NCBI GenBank assembly: GCA_023393015.1
Contig: JAEWMY010000034.1
Location: forward strand, 1-32,924
Source: Spirochaetota bacterium
GTDB taxonomy: Bacteria; Spirochaetota; Spirochaetia; Treponematales; Treponemataceae
Length of the DNA stretch: 32,924 nt
Direction of reading: 5' to 3'
The notes beneath the pieces are model-generated. The model was not told the DNA's origin. It searched no databases and was given only the letters and a program-made list of their open reading frames with translations. Position numbers and translations under genes: made by a program. Every line of letters starts with the position of its first letter. Positions within the stretch are counted from its first letter, which is position 1. This document shows, one piece after another, positions 6,047 through 14,463 of this stretch.

Positions 6047-8038
6047 ATGAGCAATTCCGATAACGACAAAAACAACGGCCGGGGCAACCAGGACGATCCT
6101 TTCAATTTCTTCAAGTTCGGTCCCGATTCCGGCAATGGCGGGAAGGGCCCGCGCCAGCCGTTCCCCCGCATTCCGTTGTGGGCGATCCTGATGGCGATAT
6201 TCGCGGGAATGGTGATATTCAACTATATCATGCTTTCCCGGTCCGATTCGCTGATACCGTTTTCGGAATTCCGCGCGCGCGTCGAGTCCGGGGAGATTAC
6301 CCGCGTTCAGATTACTTCCGTATACTTTACCGGGTTCGCGAACGCGGAGCCCTCCGAGGTTACGAACGCCCCGTCGTTCGGCCTGTTCCAGTCCCCCGCC
6401 TCGCGCGCGAAATCGTATCGAACCGTCGGCATTCATACTGAAGACTTTATCCGCCTGCTCGACGCCAAGGGAGTTACCTACGCGGTACAGGCGGAGGAAC
6501 GCAATTTCTTCCTCGACTTCGTCCTCCAGTGGATACTTCCCTTCGCCGTCTTTTTCTTCATGTGGCGTTTCCTGATGAGGCGCATGGGCGGCGGCGGTAT
6601 GGGCGGCCTCGGTGGAAGCATCTTCTCCGCGGGACAGACCCGATCCGCGGCGGTAGAGGAGGGGAAGGTCTCGACCCGCTTCAGCGACGTCGCCGGAGTC
6701 GACGAGGCGAAGGAAGAGCTCGTCGAGGTAGTGGACTTCCTCAAGTTTCCGAAAAAATACACGGACATCGGCGGCAAGATTCCCCGGGGAGTCCTTCTCG
6801 TCGGCCCTCCGGGAACGGGAAAGACGCTCCTCGCGCGCGCCGTCGCCGGCGAGGCGAACGTGCCCTTTTTCCGCATCTCGGGCTCGGACTTCGTCGAGAT
6901 GTTCGTCGGCGTAGGCGCGAGCCGCGTGCGGGATCTCTTCAAACAAGCGCGCGAAAAGGCGCCTTGCATCATATTCATAGACGAGCTCGACGCGATCGGA
7001 AAGAGCCGCATCAACTCCATGTCCTCCAACGACGAGCGCGAACAGACGCTCAACCAGCTGCTCGTGGAGATGGACGGCTTCGACGGCTCCTCGGGCCTCA
7101 TCCTGCTCGCGGCGACGAACCGTCCCGACGTGCTCGATCCCGCCCTGCTCCGGCCCGGCCGTTTCGACCGGCAGGTGTCGGTCGACCGGCCCGACGTCAA
7201 GGGACGCGAGCAGATACTGCGCATACACGCCAAGAACGTGAAGCTCGCGCGCGAGGTGGACCTGGCCGCGATAGCGCGAACGACGAGCGGTTCGTCGGGC
7301 GCCGATCTCGCCAACATCATCAACGAGGCCGCCCTGCTCGCCGTTCGCGCGGGGAGGAAAGAGGTCGCCATGGTCGACTTGAACGAGGCCGTCGAGAAGG
7401 CGATAGCGGGACTCCAGAAGAAGAGCCGCGTGATAAAGGAAGACGAGCGGAAGATCGTCGCGTATCACGAAACCGGCCACGCCCTGTCGTCCGCCTTCAC
7501 CGAGGGCGCCGACAAGGTGCACAAGGTTTCGATTATCCCCCGCGGAATCGGGACTCTCGGATACACCATAAACATGCCGGAGGAAGACCGGTACCTGAGC
7601 TCTGAGAAGGAGCTGCTCGCCAGGGTGGACGTGCTTCTCGGCGGCCGCGCCGCGGAGCAGGTCGCCTTCGGCATGATATCGACCGGGGCCTCGAACGACC
7701 TTTCGCGCGCCACCGAGATCGTCAGGCGCATGATCACCGACTACGGCATGAGCGAGCGGTTCCGCAACGTGGCGTTGAGCCAGCACGGCGCGGGATACGG
7801 CGCCGGGGATCCCAAGCTCGTGCGGGATTACGCCGAGTCGACCCAACAGTACATCGACGAGGAGATAGCCCGCGTCATAGACGCGCGGTACAAGGTGGTT
7901 GTCGACCTCTTGTCCGGGAAAAAGGCGCTCATGGAGTATATCGCGAAACGCCTGCTCGAGAAGGAGATAATGGAAGGGGCCGAATTCGCCGAGATCGTCG
8001 CCGCCGAGGGAAATCTCGCCGCCCTGGAAAAGAATTGA
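6047..8038 (+). CDS. ftsH: ATP-dependent membrane zinc protease FtsH
   Basis: FtsH is a hexameric AAA+ protease of the inner membrane that degrades misfolded membrane proteins and regulatory substrates. The 663-residue product has two membrane helices (about 44-65 and 160-180) around a periplasmic domain, the AAA module with Walker A GPPGTGKT (253-260), Walker B IIFIDELDA, second region of homology NRPDVLDPALLRPGRFDR, and the zinc site HETGH (474-478). The Thr in place of the usual Ala in HEAGH is a mild change. Length is normal. AAGGCGG lies 11 bases before the ATG. Gly-rich stretches flank the second helix (RRMGGGGMGGLGG). It is the first gene of a long plus-strand run. Confidence 0.98.
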   Translation: MSNSDNDKNNGRGNQDDPFNFFKFGPDSGNGGKGPRQPFPRIPLWAILMAIFAGMVIFNYIMLSRSDSLIPFSEFRARVESGEITRVQITSVYFTGFANAEPSEVTNAPSFGLFQSPASRAKSYRTVGIHTEDFIRLLDAKGVTYAVQAEERNFFLDFVLQWILPFAVFFFMWRFLMRRMGGGGMGGLGGSIFSAGQTRSAAVEEGKVSTRFSDVAGVDEAKEELVEVVDFLKFPKKYTDIGGKIPRGVLLVGPPGTGKTLLARAVAGEANVPFFRISGSDFVEMFVGVGASRVRDLFKQAREKAPCIIFIDELDAIGKSRINSMSSNDEREQTLNQLLVEMDGFDGSSGLILLAATNRPDVLDPALLRPGRFDRQVSVDRPDVKGREQILRIHAKNVKLAREVDLAAIARTTSGSSGADLANIINEAALLAVRAGRKEVAMVDLNEAVEKAIAGLQKKSRVIKEDERKIVAYHETGHALSSAFTEGADKVHKVSIIPRGIGTLGYTINMPEEDRYLSSEKELLARVDVLLGGRAAEQVAFGMISTGASNDLSRATEIVRRMITDYGMSERFRNVALSQHGAGYGAGDPKLVRDYAESTQQYIDEEIARVIDARYKVVVDLLSGKKALMEYIAKRLLEKEIMEGAEFAEIVAAEGNLAALEKN

Positions 8039-8045
8039 CGGAACA

Positions 8046-8768
8046 GTGCCTTTCTGGTTTACTGGAAGGATGAAAGCTTCCCTGTGCCGTTTCGCCCTCG
8101 CGGCGTGTTGTATGGTCGCGCTGAGTCCCGTCGCCGGGGCTCAGGCCATCACTACCGCGGACGCCTTTTTTACGGCCGTTTCCGATACGTACGCAGCCAT
8201 TTCAGATTATTCCGCGAATATCACCATTACCGCCGGCTCCGGCCAAAAGGCCTCAGTCATGGCGGGACGGGCCGTCTTCAAGCGACCGAATCTCCTCAGG
8301 ATCGACTTTTCCGATCCCGACGAACAGACGATCGTCTTCAACGGAGAGCTTCTGACGGTTTATCTTCCCGACTACAACGTGGTTTTAAGCCAGTCGGTCG
8401 AGAAGAACTCGGGGGCATCCGGCGCCTCCCTCGCGACCCCGCAGGGTCTTTCGCTCATGAAACGCTATTATTCGATCGCGTACGAGAAGGGACCCGACCC
8501 GGTCCCGCTGGACGAGGGCTCGACCGAGCGCGTCGTGGTGCTCTCCCTCGCGCGCCGCACGACGACCGAGATGTTCCGCACGATCCGCCTTATGGTGAAT
8601 CCGGAATCGAAGCTCGTCAGGCGCATCGACGCCCAGACGGTTTCCGGGGACCGCGTCGTCTTCGATTTTTCCGGGTACGCGCTCAACCAGGGTATCCTCG
8701 ACAATCGCTTTTTGTACGATTCCCCGGCGTCCGCGAACATGTTCAACAATTTCCTGTTTTCGGAATAA
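8046..8768 (+). CDS. lolA: LolA-like periplasmic lipoprotein carrier
   Basis: LolA family proteins carry lipoproteins across the periplasm. The product has a clear signal peptide (MKASLCRFALAACCMVALSP, cleavage near AGAQA) and the LolA-type half-barrel pattern: YAAISDYSANITIT, AGRAVFKRPNLLRIDFSDPD, QTIVFNGELLTVYLPDYNVV. This matches the family's 'F..P..lri.y..P..q.iv.dG..lw.Yd' arrangement. It begins 7 bases after ftsH. The GTG at 8046 has GGA a few bases upstream; an ATG at 8070 would give a tidier signal peptide but has no room for a ribosome-binding site, since GGAAGG abuts it. Because few spirochaete Lol systems are characterised, the functional name is by fold; it could belong to a LolA-like side family. 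Confidence 0.78.
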   Translation: MPFWFTGRMKASLCRFALAACCMVALSPVAGAQAITTADAFFTAVSDTYAAISDYSANITITAGSGQKASVMAGRAVFKRPNLLRIDFSDPDEQTIVFNGELLTVYLPDYNVVLSQSVEKNSGASGASLATPQGLSLMKRYYSIAYEKGPDPVPLDEGSTERVVVLSLARRTTTEMFRTIRLMVNPESKLVRRIDAQTVSGDRVVFDFSGYALNQGILDNRFLYDSPASANMFNNFLFSE

Positions 8769-8795
8769 CAATACTAGGGTGGGGCAGGTTTTCGC

Positions 8796-9950
8796 ATGGA
8801 AGCATTCGGCAAGAAACTGAGGGAAGCGAGAAACGCGCGTAATCTGGACCTTGACCAGGTGTCGCGCGAGACCAATATCACGAGACGTTATCTCGAGGCG
8901 CTCGAGGACGAGGATTTCACGGTATTTCCCGGAGAGCCCTACCTGCTCGGGTTTCTCAGGAACTATTGCGACTACCTCGGCCTCAATTCGGGCGAGATAG
9001 TGACCGCCTACAAAAACTTGCGGATTCAGGAGTCGCCGATTCCGCTCAAGGAACTCATGCCCAAGCGGCCCATCACCGACCGCTTCGTCGACAACATCAT
9101 GCTCATTCGCGTCGGCCTCGGAGCCGTCGCGGTCGCAATCCTCGCCCTGCTCGTATGGGGAGGCGTCAGCCTCGGTTCGCGCCTCCTGTCAGGCGGCGAC
9201 GGTGCCGTCTCCGTCGCGGGGGCGCGCGAGCCCGTCGAGCACGAGACGACCGGCGACGAATTCCGCGCCCGCGTCTTCGAGGGTGACACCGTCATCGTAG
9301 TGACGCCGAACGGGCGGTTCTCCATGGGTGTCGAATCGACCGCTTCGTCCCTCAAGCTCGCGACCCCGTCCGGAAGCCGGGTCGTGGATCTCGGACAGGA
9401 CCTTTTGATCGACCTCTCGGGCGACAACGAGCCCGACGTGAAGGTCTTCGTGGCCGACATATTCCGGAACGACCCGTCCAAGGGCGCCGAGATTCAACTC
9501 GTGTCGGGCGCGGCCCTGACGGCGACGTTGACCGCGACGCTCGCGGGAAGCGCCGCGGCCGGGACCGAGGGCGTGGAGGCCGACGTGACCGTCGCCGCCC
9601 CGTCGTCGGCGCCCAACGCCAAGCAACTCGTGCTTTTCGAGGGCGGCTCCGCCTATCCCGTGACGTTGAACGCGACCTTCCGCGGATACTGCCTGTTCCG
9701 TCACGAGTCCGACCGGTCAAACCGCGAGGAACGCTATTACCAGAAGTCCGAGTTGCTCACCGTGCAGGCCAATAACGGCATCCGCATTTGGGCCTCGAAC
9801 GGGAACGCCGTAAAGATGCAGATCGTGGCGGGCGGCAAGACCGTGGATCTGGAGATCAGCCGCCCCGGCGAGGTGATCGTCCGCGATCTCAAATGGATCA
9901 AGGACGAGGACACCGGTCGCTTCAAGTTCGTGGTTTTCAATATTGACTGA
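8796..9950 (+). CDS. RodZ-like protein: cytoplasmic HTH, membrane helix, exported C-terminal region
   Basis: RodZ links the MreB cytoskeleton to the cell-wall machinery. The 384-residue product has an N-terminal xenobiotic-response-type HTH (FGKKLREARNARNLDLDQVS; EDEDFTVFPGEPYLLGFLRN), which matches the RodZ HTH with its 'PG..Y..gflR.Y' signature. One transmembrane helix follows at about 102-125, then a long beta-rich extracytoplasmic region. The last 90 residues (VTLNATFRGYCLFRHESDRS and beyond) resemble the DUF4115-type C-terminal domain of RodZ proteins. An Ala/Thr-rich linker (GAALTATLTATLAGSAAAG) sits in between. It follows lolA by 27 bases and overlaps rimO by 8. The symbol is left blank because the shape role is inferred. 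Confidence 0.82.
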   Translation: MEAFGKKLREARNARNLDLDQVSRETNITRRYLEALEDEDFTVFPGEPYLLGFLRNYCDYLGLNSGEIVTAYKNLRIQESPIPLKELMPKRPITDRFVDNIMLIRVGLGAVAVAILALLVWGGVSLGSRLLSGGDGAVSVAGAREPVEHETTGDEFRARVFEGDTVIVVTPNGRFSMGVESTASSLKLATPSGSRVVDLGQDLLIDLSGDNEPDVKVFVADIFRNDPSKGAEIQLVSGAALTATLTATLAGSAAAGTEGVEADVTVAAPSSAPNAKQLVLFEGGSAYPVTLNATFRGYCLFRHESDRSNREERYYQKSELLTVQANNGIRIWASNGNAVKMQIVAGGKTVDLEISRPGEVIVRDLKWIKDEDTGRFKFVVFNID

Positions 9951-11508
9951 GAGACTTTTCTTCATAGACCAGCACGGATGCGCCAAGAATCAGGTTGACG
10001 CCGAGCTGATCGTCGGAATCATGCGCGACGCCGGATGGGCGAAGACCGACGACCCAGACGCGGCCGCTCTCATTCTCGTGAACTCCTGCGGCTTTATCGA
10101 GCCGGCAAAGAAGGAATCGATCGACGCCGTGCTCGCGGCGAGGCAGGCGCATCCGCGCGCGAAGATCGTGCTCGCCGGATGTCTCGCGGAGCGATACGCC
10201 GACGATCTCGCGGGGAACCTCCTCGAGGCCGACGCCTTTTTCGGCAACGGCGACCTCTCGCGACTGCCCGAACTCGTCGATCGCCTTTTTCCCGCCGAGC
10301 GCGCTGTCGCTTCCGCCGACGCGGCCGGCTCTACCGTCACTGCCGGTCCCGCCGGGGCGACACGAGTCGACGCGGTGCCTGTCGTGCGCCCTCCCCAGAA
10401 GGGCGTGTGCGCGGGGGATCGCCCCGAGCTTTTTTCGTTTCCCCGGTCCGCCTACGTAAAGATCACCGAGGGGTGCGACAACCGCTGCTCCTTTTGCGCC
10501 ATACCGATCATCCGGGGCTCGCTGAGAAGCCGTACCGTCGCGGAGATTGTCGCGGAATGCGCGGGTCTCGTCGCCAAGGGCGCGTACGAGCTCAATCTTA
10601 TCGGGCAGGATCTCGCCTCGTACGGACGCGGGGAGGGCGACTTGGCGGGTGGCGACGCGGTTGAACGCGACGCGTCCCCCGGCCCGGGCGCTCCCGCCGA
10701 AAGCCCGCTCGCCCGGCTCTTGCGCGCGATATCCTCGGTGCCGGGGAATTTCCGCGTGAGGCTCCTGTACCTCCATCCCGACAACTTTCCCCGCGACATC
10801 CTGCCGGTCATGACGGCCGACGCGCGCTTTTATCCCTATTTCGACATACCCTTTCAGTCGGGGGCGCGTTCGGTGCTTCCCCGCATGAACCGGCGCGGTA
10901 CACCCGAGGCGTATCTCGAGCTCGTGTCGGACGTCCGCGCGGCCTTCGCGGCCGCCGCGAGCCCCTACGGCACGGTCGCCCTCAGAACCACCTTCCTCGT
11001 CGGCTTTCCCGGCGAAACGGACGCCGACTTCGCCGAAACCCTCGGGTTTTGCGCGAAGCTCCAAAGCATGTGGTCCGGGGCCTTTCCCTGGTCGCGCGAG
11101 GACGGGACGGCCGCCTGCGACATGAAGGGGCGCGTCGCGAAGAAGGTCTCGCAGGCGCGCGTCGACGCGATACGAGAGGCGCAAAACCGGATAACGCCCG
11201 AGGTTCTCGCCTTTTTCATGGGTAAGACCGTCGAGGTGCTCGTCGAGGAGGTGATTCCGGGAGACGCGAACGACTCGGGCGACGGAAAAGACGCCCGCGG
11301 CGCGGACGGCACGTCGGCCGTCATACCGGCGTCACGACTCGCCCTGGGGCGAGCCTGGTTTCAGGCCCCCGAGGTGGACGGTTCCGTCGTGCTTCAATAT
11401 GAAGAAAATCAGCGCGATCTCGACGGGAAACCGATCGGACCCGGTTCCGTCGTCGAGGCCGTCGTCATGAACGTGAACGGCATCGACCTGGAGGCGGTGG
11501 CGCGGTGA
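9943..11508 (+). CDS. rimO: Ribosomal protein S12 methylthiotransferase
   Basis: RimO is a radical-SAM enzyme that methylthiolates an aspartate of ribosomal protein S12. The N-terminal MTTase domain carries its three cluster cysteines (HGC C13, NSC C49, AGC C80). The radical-SAM motif is C178-x3-C182-x2-C185 (EGCDNRCSFC). Downstream NLIGQDLASYG and RLLYLHPDN match RimO rather than MiaB. A TRAM-like domain ends the protein. At 521 residues it is some 80 longer than usual because of low-complexity inserts at about 120-160, about 228-245 and in the TRAM region (GDANDSGDGKDARGADG). The start must be upstream of C13; TTG at 9943, overlapping the previous stop, is the only candidate I see and has no clear Shine-Dalgarno. 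Confidence 0.92.
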   Translation: MTERLFFIDQHGCAKNQVDAELIVGIMRDAGWAKTDDPDAAALILVNSCGFIEPAKKESIDAVLAARQAHPRAKIVLAGCLAERYADDLAGNLLEADAFFGNGDLSRLPELVDRLFPAERAVASADAAGSTVTAGPAGATRVDAVPVVRPPQKGVCAGDRPELFSFPRSAYVKITEGCDNRCSFCAIPIIRGSLRSRTVAEIVAECAGLVAKGAYELNLIGQDLASYGRGEGDLAGGDAVERDASPGPGAPAESPLARLLRAISSVPGNFRVRLLYLHPDNFPRDILPVMTADARFYPYFDIPFQSGARSVLPRMNRRGTPEAYLELVSDVRAAFAAAASPYGTVALRTTFLVGFPGETDADFAETLGFCAKLQSMWSGAFPWSREDGTAACDMKGRVAKKVSQARVDAIREAQNRITPEVLAFFMGKTVEVLVEEVIPGDANDSGDGKDARGADGTSAVIPASRLALGRAWFQAPEVDGSVVLQYEENQRDLDGKPIGPGSVVEAVVMNVNGIDLEAVAR

Positions 11509-14099
11509 GTCGGGAAGGATACCTCTCGGTGCTGAACCCGGAACAACTCGAGGCGGTCACGCACTCGGGCTCTCCGTTGCTCATTCTCGCGGGGGCCGGC
11601 TCCGGCAAAACGCGGGTTATCACCACGAAGATCGCCTGGCTTATCTCCGAGCGGGGCGTCGATCCCGAGTCGATCCTGGCGGTAACTTTCACGAACAAGG
11701 CGGCCCGTGAGATGGCCGAGCGCGCCACCCGACTCGAGCCCAGGGCCGAGCGATCCGTGCTCCGCACCTTCCACTCCTTCGGCGCCTGGCTTCTGAGGCG
11801 CAACGCCGAGCTCGCGGGGCTCGACTCCAACTTCACCATATACGACGACGACGACGCGGTTACACTGCTTTCAAAGGCGATTCCGGGCCTCACGCGCCAG
11901 CAGTCGTCCGCGGCGGTCCACAAGATCGCCCGCGCCAAGGATTATTGCCTCGGTCCCGACAGCCCCCTTCTCGCCGAGATCGATCCAGATCCCGAGTTCG
12001 CAGAGGTCTACGGGATATACGAAAAGCGCCTTCGCGACACGGGTAATCTCGACTTCGGCGATCTCATCCTCCTCCCCGTACGGATGCTCGCCGCCCACCC
12101 CGAGGTAAAGGACAGGCTCGCTTCCCGGTTTTCCGTCATCATGGTGGACGAATACCAGGACTCGAACGTCGCGCAGTTCGAGTTTCTCAAGGCGATAACC
12201 GGACCCTCGACCTACCTCTGCGTCGTCGGTGACGACGATCAGTCCATCTATCGCTTTCGCGGCGCCGAGGTCAGGAACATCCTTACCTTCGCCGACTCCT
12301 TCCCCGGCACCAAGATCATACGCCTCGAGCGCAATTACCGCTCCGTCGCGCCGATTCTCTCGGTCGCCTCGGACGTCGTCTCGAAGAACGAAGGGCGGCT
12401 CGGCAAGACCTTGATCGCCGAACGCGGCGGGGGAAAACGTCCCGTGTTGACCTTTCTCGCGAACCAGGACGAGGAGGCCGCCTTTTGCGCCGAGCTCGTT
12501 TCCGGCGCGCGCAAGAAGGGCTGTTCGTACGCCGATTGGGCGATCCTCTACCGGACGAACGCCCAGTCGCTCGGCTTCGAGACCGAATTTCTCCATAGGA
12601 AGATTCCCTACAAGGTCGTGGGCTCGCTCAAATTCTACGAGCGAGAGGAGATCAAGGACGCCCTCTCTTTCCTCGCCCTCGTCGCGAACGGACGGGACGA
12701 GATCGCCTTCCGCCGCGTCGTGAACAAGCCCGCGCGCGGCATCGGAGAAGTGTCGCAGGACAAGATCATATCCGACGCGCGCCGCGCCCTCTTCGAGGAC
12801 GCCCCCGTCGGGATAGAAGCGGAACTCTCCTTCGACGAGCGCTCCGACCTCCTCACCGCCGCCCGCCGCGTGATGGACGGGCTTTCGAAAAAAGCCCGCG
12901 CGGGACTCTCCGAGTTCCTGCATGTCGTCGAGACCCTGCGCGCGGAGATCGACGGGGGCGCGCCGCCCGCAAGCGCGACACGGGCAAGCGCGACGCAAGC
13001 CGGCGCGACGCAAGCCGGCGACAACGCGTCGCCTGCCGACTCGAAGCAAGCCGGCGCGCGGCCTGAAAGCGCCATGCAAGCCGGCGCTACGCCGACGGCG
13101 GACGCGCAGCCTGAAGGCATTGCGCAAGCAAGCGCGCCCGCGGACTCAGCGCAAGCCGCCGTCAAGCAAGCCGGCGACAACGCGTCGCCTGCCGACTCGA
13201 AGCAAACCGAAACGGCCGCGCCCGCGGGGCGGCGCAAGAAGGGCGCCGTCGGACTCGCGGCCTTCGTGGAACGGCTCGTCGAGTCGTCGGGACTTCTTTC
13301 CTATCATCAGGGACAGGACGAGATCGCGGGGACCCAGCGGGTCGCGAACCTGCAGGAGCTCGTGAACGCGGCGAGCCTCTATCCGCTCAACCGGGAAGGG
13401 CTTCTCGAGTTTCTCGAGCATATCGAGCTTGACCGCTCTATGGCGGCCGAGGAGGATAATCCCGATTCCGTCACGCTCATCACCGTGCACAACACGAAGG
13501 GCCTCGAGTTCCGCCGCGTCGTCGTCACCGGCCTCGAGTCGGGCGTCTTTCCCCGCGACGACAAGCGGGGAGAGGACCTCGAGGAGGAACGGCGCCTCAT
13601 GTACGTCGCCTGTACCAGGGCGATGGACGAGCTCTATCTTACGAGCTGCGCCGCGAGGCGCCTCTACGGCCGAACCGCTTTCATGGAGCCGAGCCCCTTC
13701 CTCTCGGAGACGGACGTGACCGCCCTCGAGGTGCTCGGGCGCGCCCCGCGCTCCTTCCTGGCCCGAGCGCGCGTCGCGTCCCGCGACGCGGCGAGCTCGC
13801 GCGGGCCGTCCCGCGCGAGCGAATCGGCGGAATCGGATGAATGGCTCGACTCGCCGGACGCGTACCGCGTCGCCCCCCGACGCGCGGCGCCGGCCGCGAC
13901 GCTTCCCTTCGACGAGCTCGCCGAGCGATGGAAGCCGGGGCTGAAACTCTTCCATGACGAGTACGGTTATGGTAGTATTACGAAATCGCTCTATTCGGGC
14001 GACGAGTTGGTGATCATGGTACGGTTCGAATCCGGCGCCGATCGCCGCTTCATGCCCCGATACCAGGCGAAAAACCTCCTTTTGGTCAAAGACGAGTAG
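11505..14099 (+). CDS. pcrA: UvrD/PcrA-family DNA helicase with a repetitive insert
   Basis: This superfamily 1A helicase unwinds DNA in excision repair, mismatch repair and recombination control. Motifs appear in order: AGAGSGKT (Walker A), TFTNKAA, VDEYQDSN (Walker B), GDDDQSIYRFRGA, LERNYRS, TVHNTKGLEF and RRLMYVACTRA. The C-terminal KLFHDEYGYGSI segment resembles the Tudor-like tail of PcrA that contacts RNA polymerase. The product is 864 residues, about 100-140 longer than typical, because residues about 486-575 are an Ala/Gln/Ser-rich repeat (QAGAT and QAGDNASPADSKQ units). The insert falls between helicase motifs, so activity is probably retained. The GTG start overlaps the rimO stop as GTGA. 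uvrD and pcrA are equally defensible names. Confidence 0.95.
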   Translation: MSREGYLSVLNPEQLEAVTHSGSPLLILAGAGSGKTRVITTKIAWLISERGVDPESILAVTFTNKAAREMAERATRLEPRAERSVLRTFHSFGAWLLRRNAELAGLDSNFTIYDDDDAVTLLSKAIPGLTRQQSSAAVHKIARAKDYCLGPDSPLLAEIDPDPEFAEVYGIYEKRLRDTGNLDFGDLILLPVRMLAAHPEVKDRLASRFSVIMVDEYQDSNVAQFEFLKAITGPSTYLCVVGDDDQSIYRFRGAEVRNILTFADSFPGTKIIRLERNYRSVAPILSVASDVVSKNEGRLGKTLIAERGGGKRPVLTFLANQDEEAAFCAELVSGARKKGCSYADWAILYRTNAQSLGFETEFLHRKIPYKVVGSLKFYEREEIKDALSFLALVANGRDEIAFRRVVNKPARGIGEVSQDKIISDARRALFEDAPVGIEAELSFDERSDLLTAARRVMDGLSKKARAGLSEFLHVVETLRAEIDGGAPPASATRASATQAGATQAGDNASPADSKQAGARPESAMQAGATPTADAQPEGIAQASAPADSAQAAVKQAGDNASPADSKQTETAAPAGRRKKGAVGLAAFVERLVESSGLLSYHQGQDEIAGTQRVANLQELVNAASLYPLNREGLLEFLEHIELDRSMAAEEDNPDSVTLITVHNTKGLEFRRVVVTGLESGVFPRDDKRGEDLEEERRLMYVACTRAMDELYLTSCAARRLYGRTAFMEPSPFLSETDVTALEVLGRAPRSFLARARVASRDAASSRGPSRASESAESDEWLDSPDAYRVAPRRAAPAATLPFDELAERWKPGLKLFHDEYGYGSITKSLYSGDELVIMVRFESGADRRFMPRYQAKNLLLVKDE
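12960..13220. repeat. In-frame repeats inside the helicase gene, with a 40-bp exact direct repeat
   Basis: The segment is built from GCAAGCCGGCG-type units. An exact 40-bp copy occurs at 13010-13049 and again at 13166-13205, 156 bp (52 codons) apart, encoding QAGDNASPADSKQ both times. Frame is kept throughout and no stop arises. Confidence 0.9.
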
Positions 14100-14148
14100 G
14101 AGAAGGGCCCCGTGCCCCGCCCGAACGCGTAAAGGAAACGGAAAGTCC

Positions 14149-14460
14149 ATGGACAAGAACACGCACGCCATCGACGACACGACGCTCGACAACCTCCTCT
14201 ATCTTTCGCGCCTCTCCCCGGAGAGCACGAATATCGAGATCCTTGCCGGGCAAGTGCGCCAAATCGTCGACTATTTCGACGTTCTCTCGAAGTTCGCGGG
14301 GGACGAAAACCCCTACGACGCCTACCCGACCACGACGGTCGAGGCCCTGCGCTCGGGCGAGCCGGTCAAGGCCCTCGAGGCGGGCGACCTCAAGCGCATC
14401 ACGAGCGAGTATATGGACGGCTATTTCCGCGTACCCAAGGTACTCGGCGGGGGGGCGTAA
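14149..14460 (+). CDS. gatC: Asp/Glu-tRNA amidotransferase subunit C
   Basis: GatC stabilises the GatA-GatB interface of the enzyme that converts Glu-tRNA(Gln) (and Asp-tRNA(Asn)) to the amidated form. The 103-residue product has the family pattern: an N-terminal helix (LDNLLYLSRLSPES), a second helix (QVRQIVDYFDVLSKF) and the extended C-terminal strand with ALEAGDLKRITSEYMDGYFRVPKVL. Length is normal. GGAAAG precedes the ATG by a short spacer. It is 49 bases after the helicase gene and 3 bases before gatA, giving the order gatC-gatA-gatB. Presence of GatCAB suggests the organism charges at least one amide tRNA indirectly. Confidence 0.94.
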   Translation: MDKNTHAIDDTTLDNLLYLSRLSPESTNIEILAGQVRQIVDYFDVLSKFAGDENPYDAYPTTTVEALRSGEPVKALEAGDLKRITSEYMDGYFRVPKVLGGGA

Positions 14461-14463
14461 CCG

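Noticed and set aside
6038..7846. 602-codon minus-strand open frame opposite ftsH
   Set aside because: It is a GC-rich shadow of a clear FtsH gene; the translated product is Arg/His/Asp-rich without domains.
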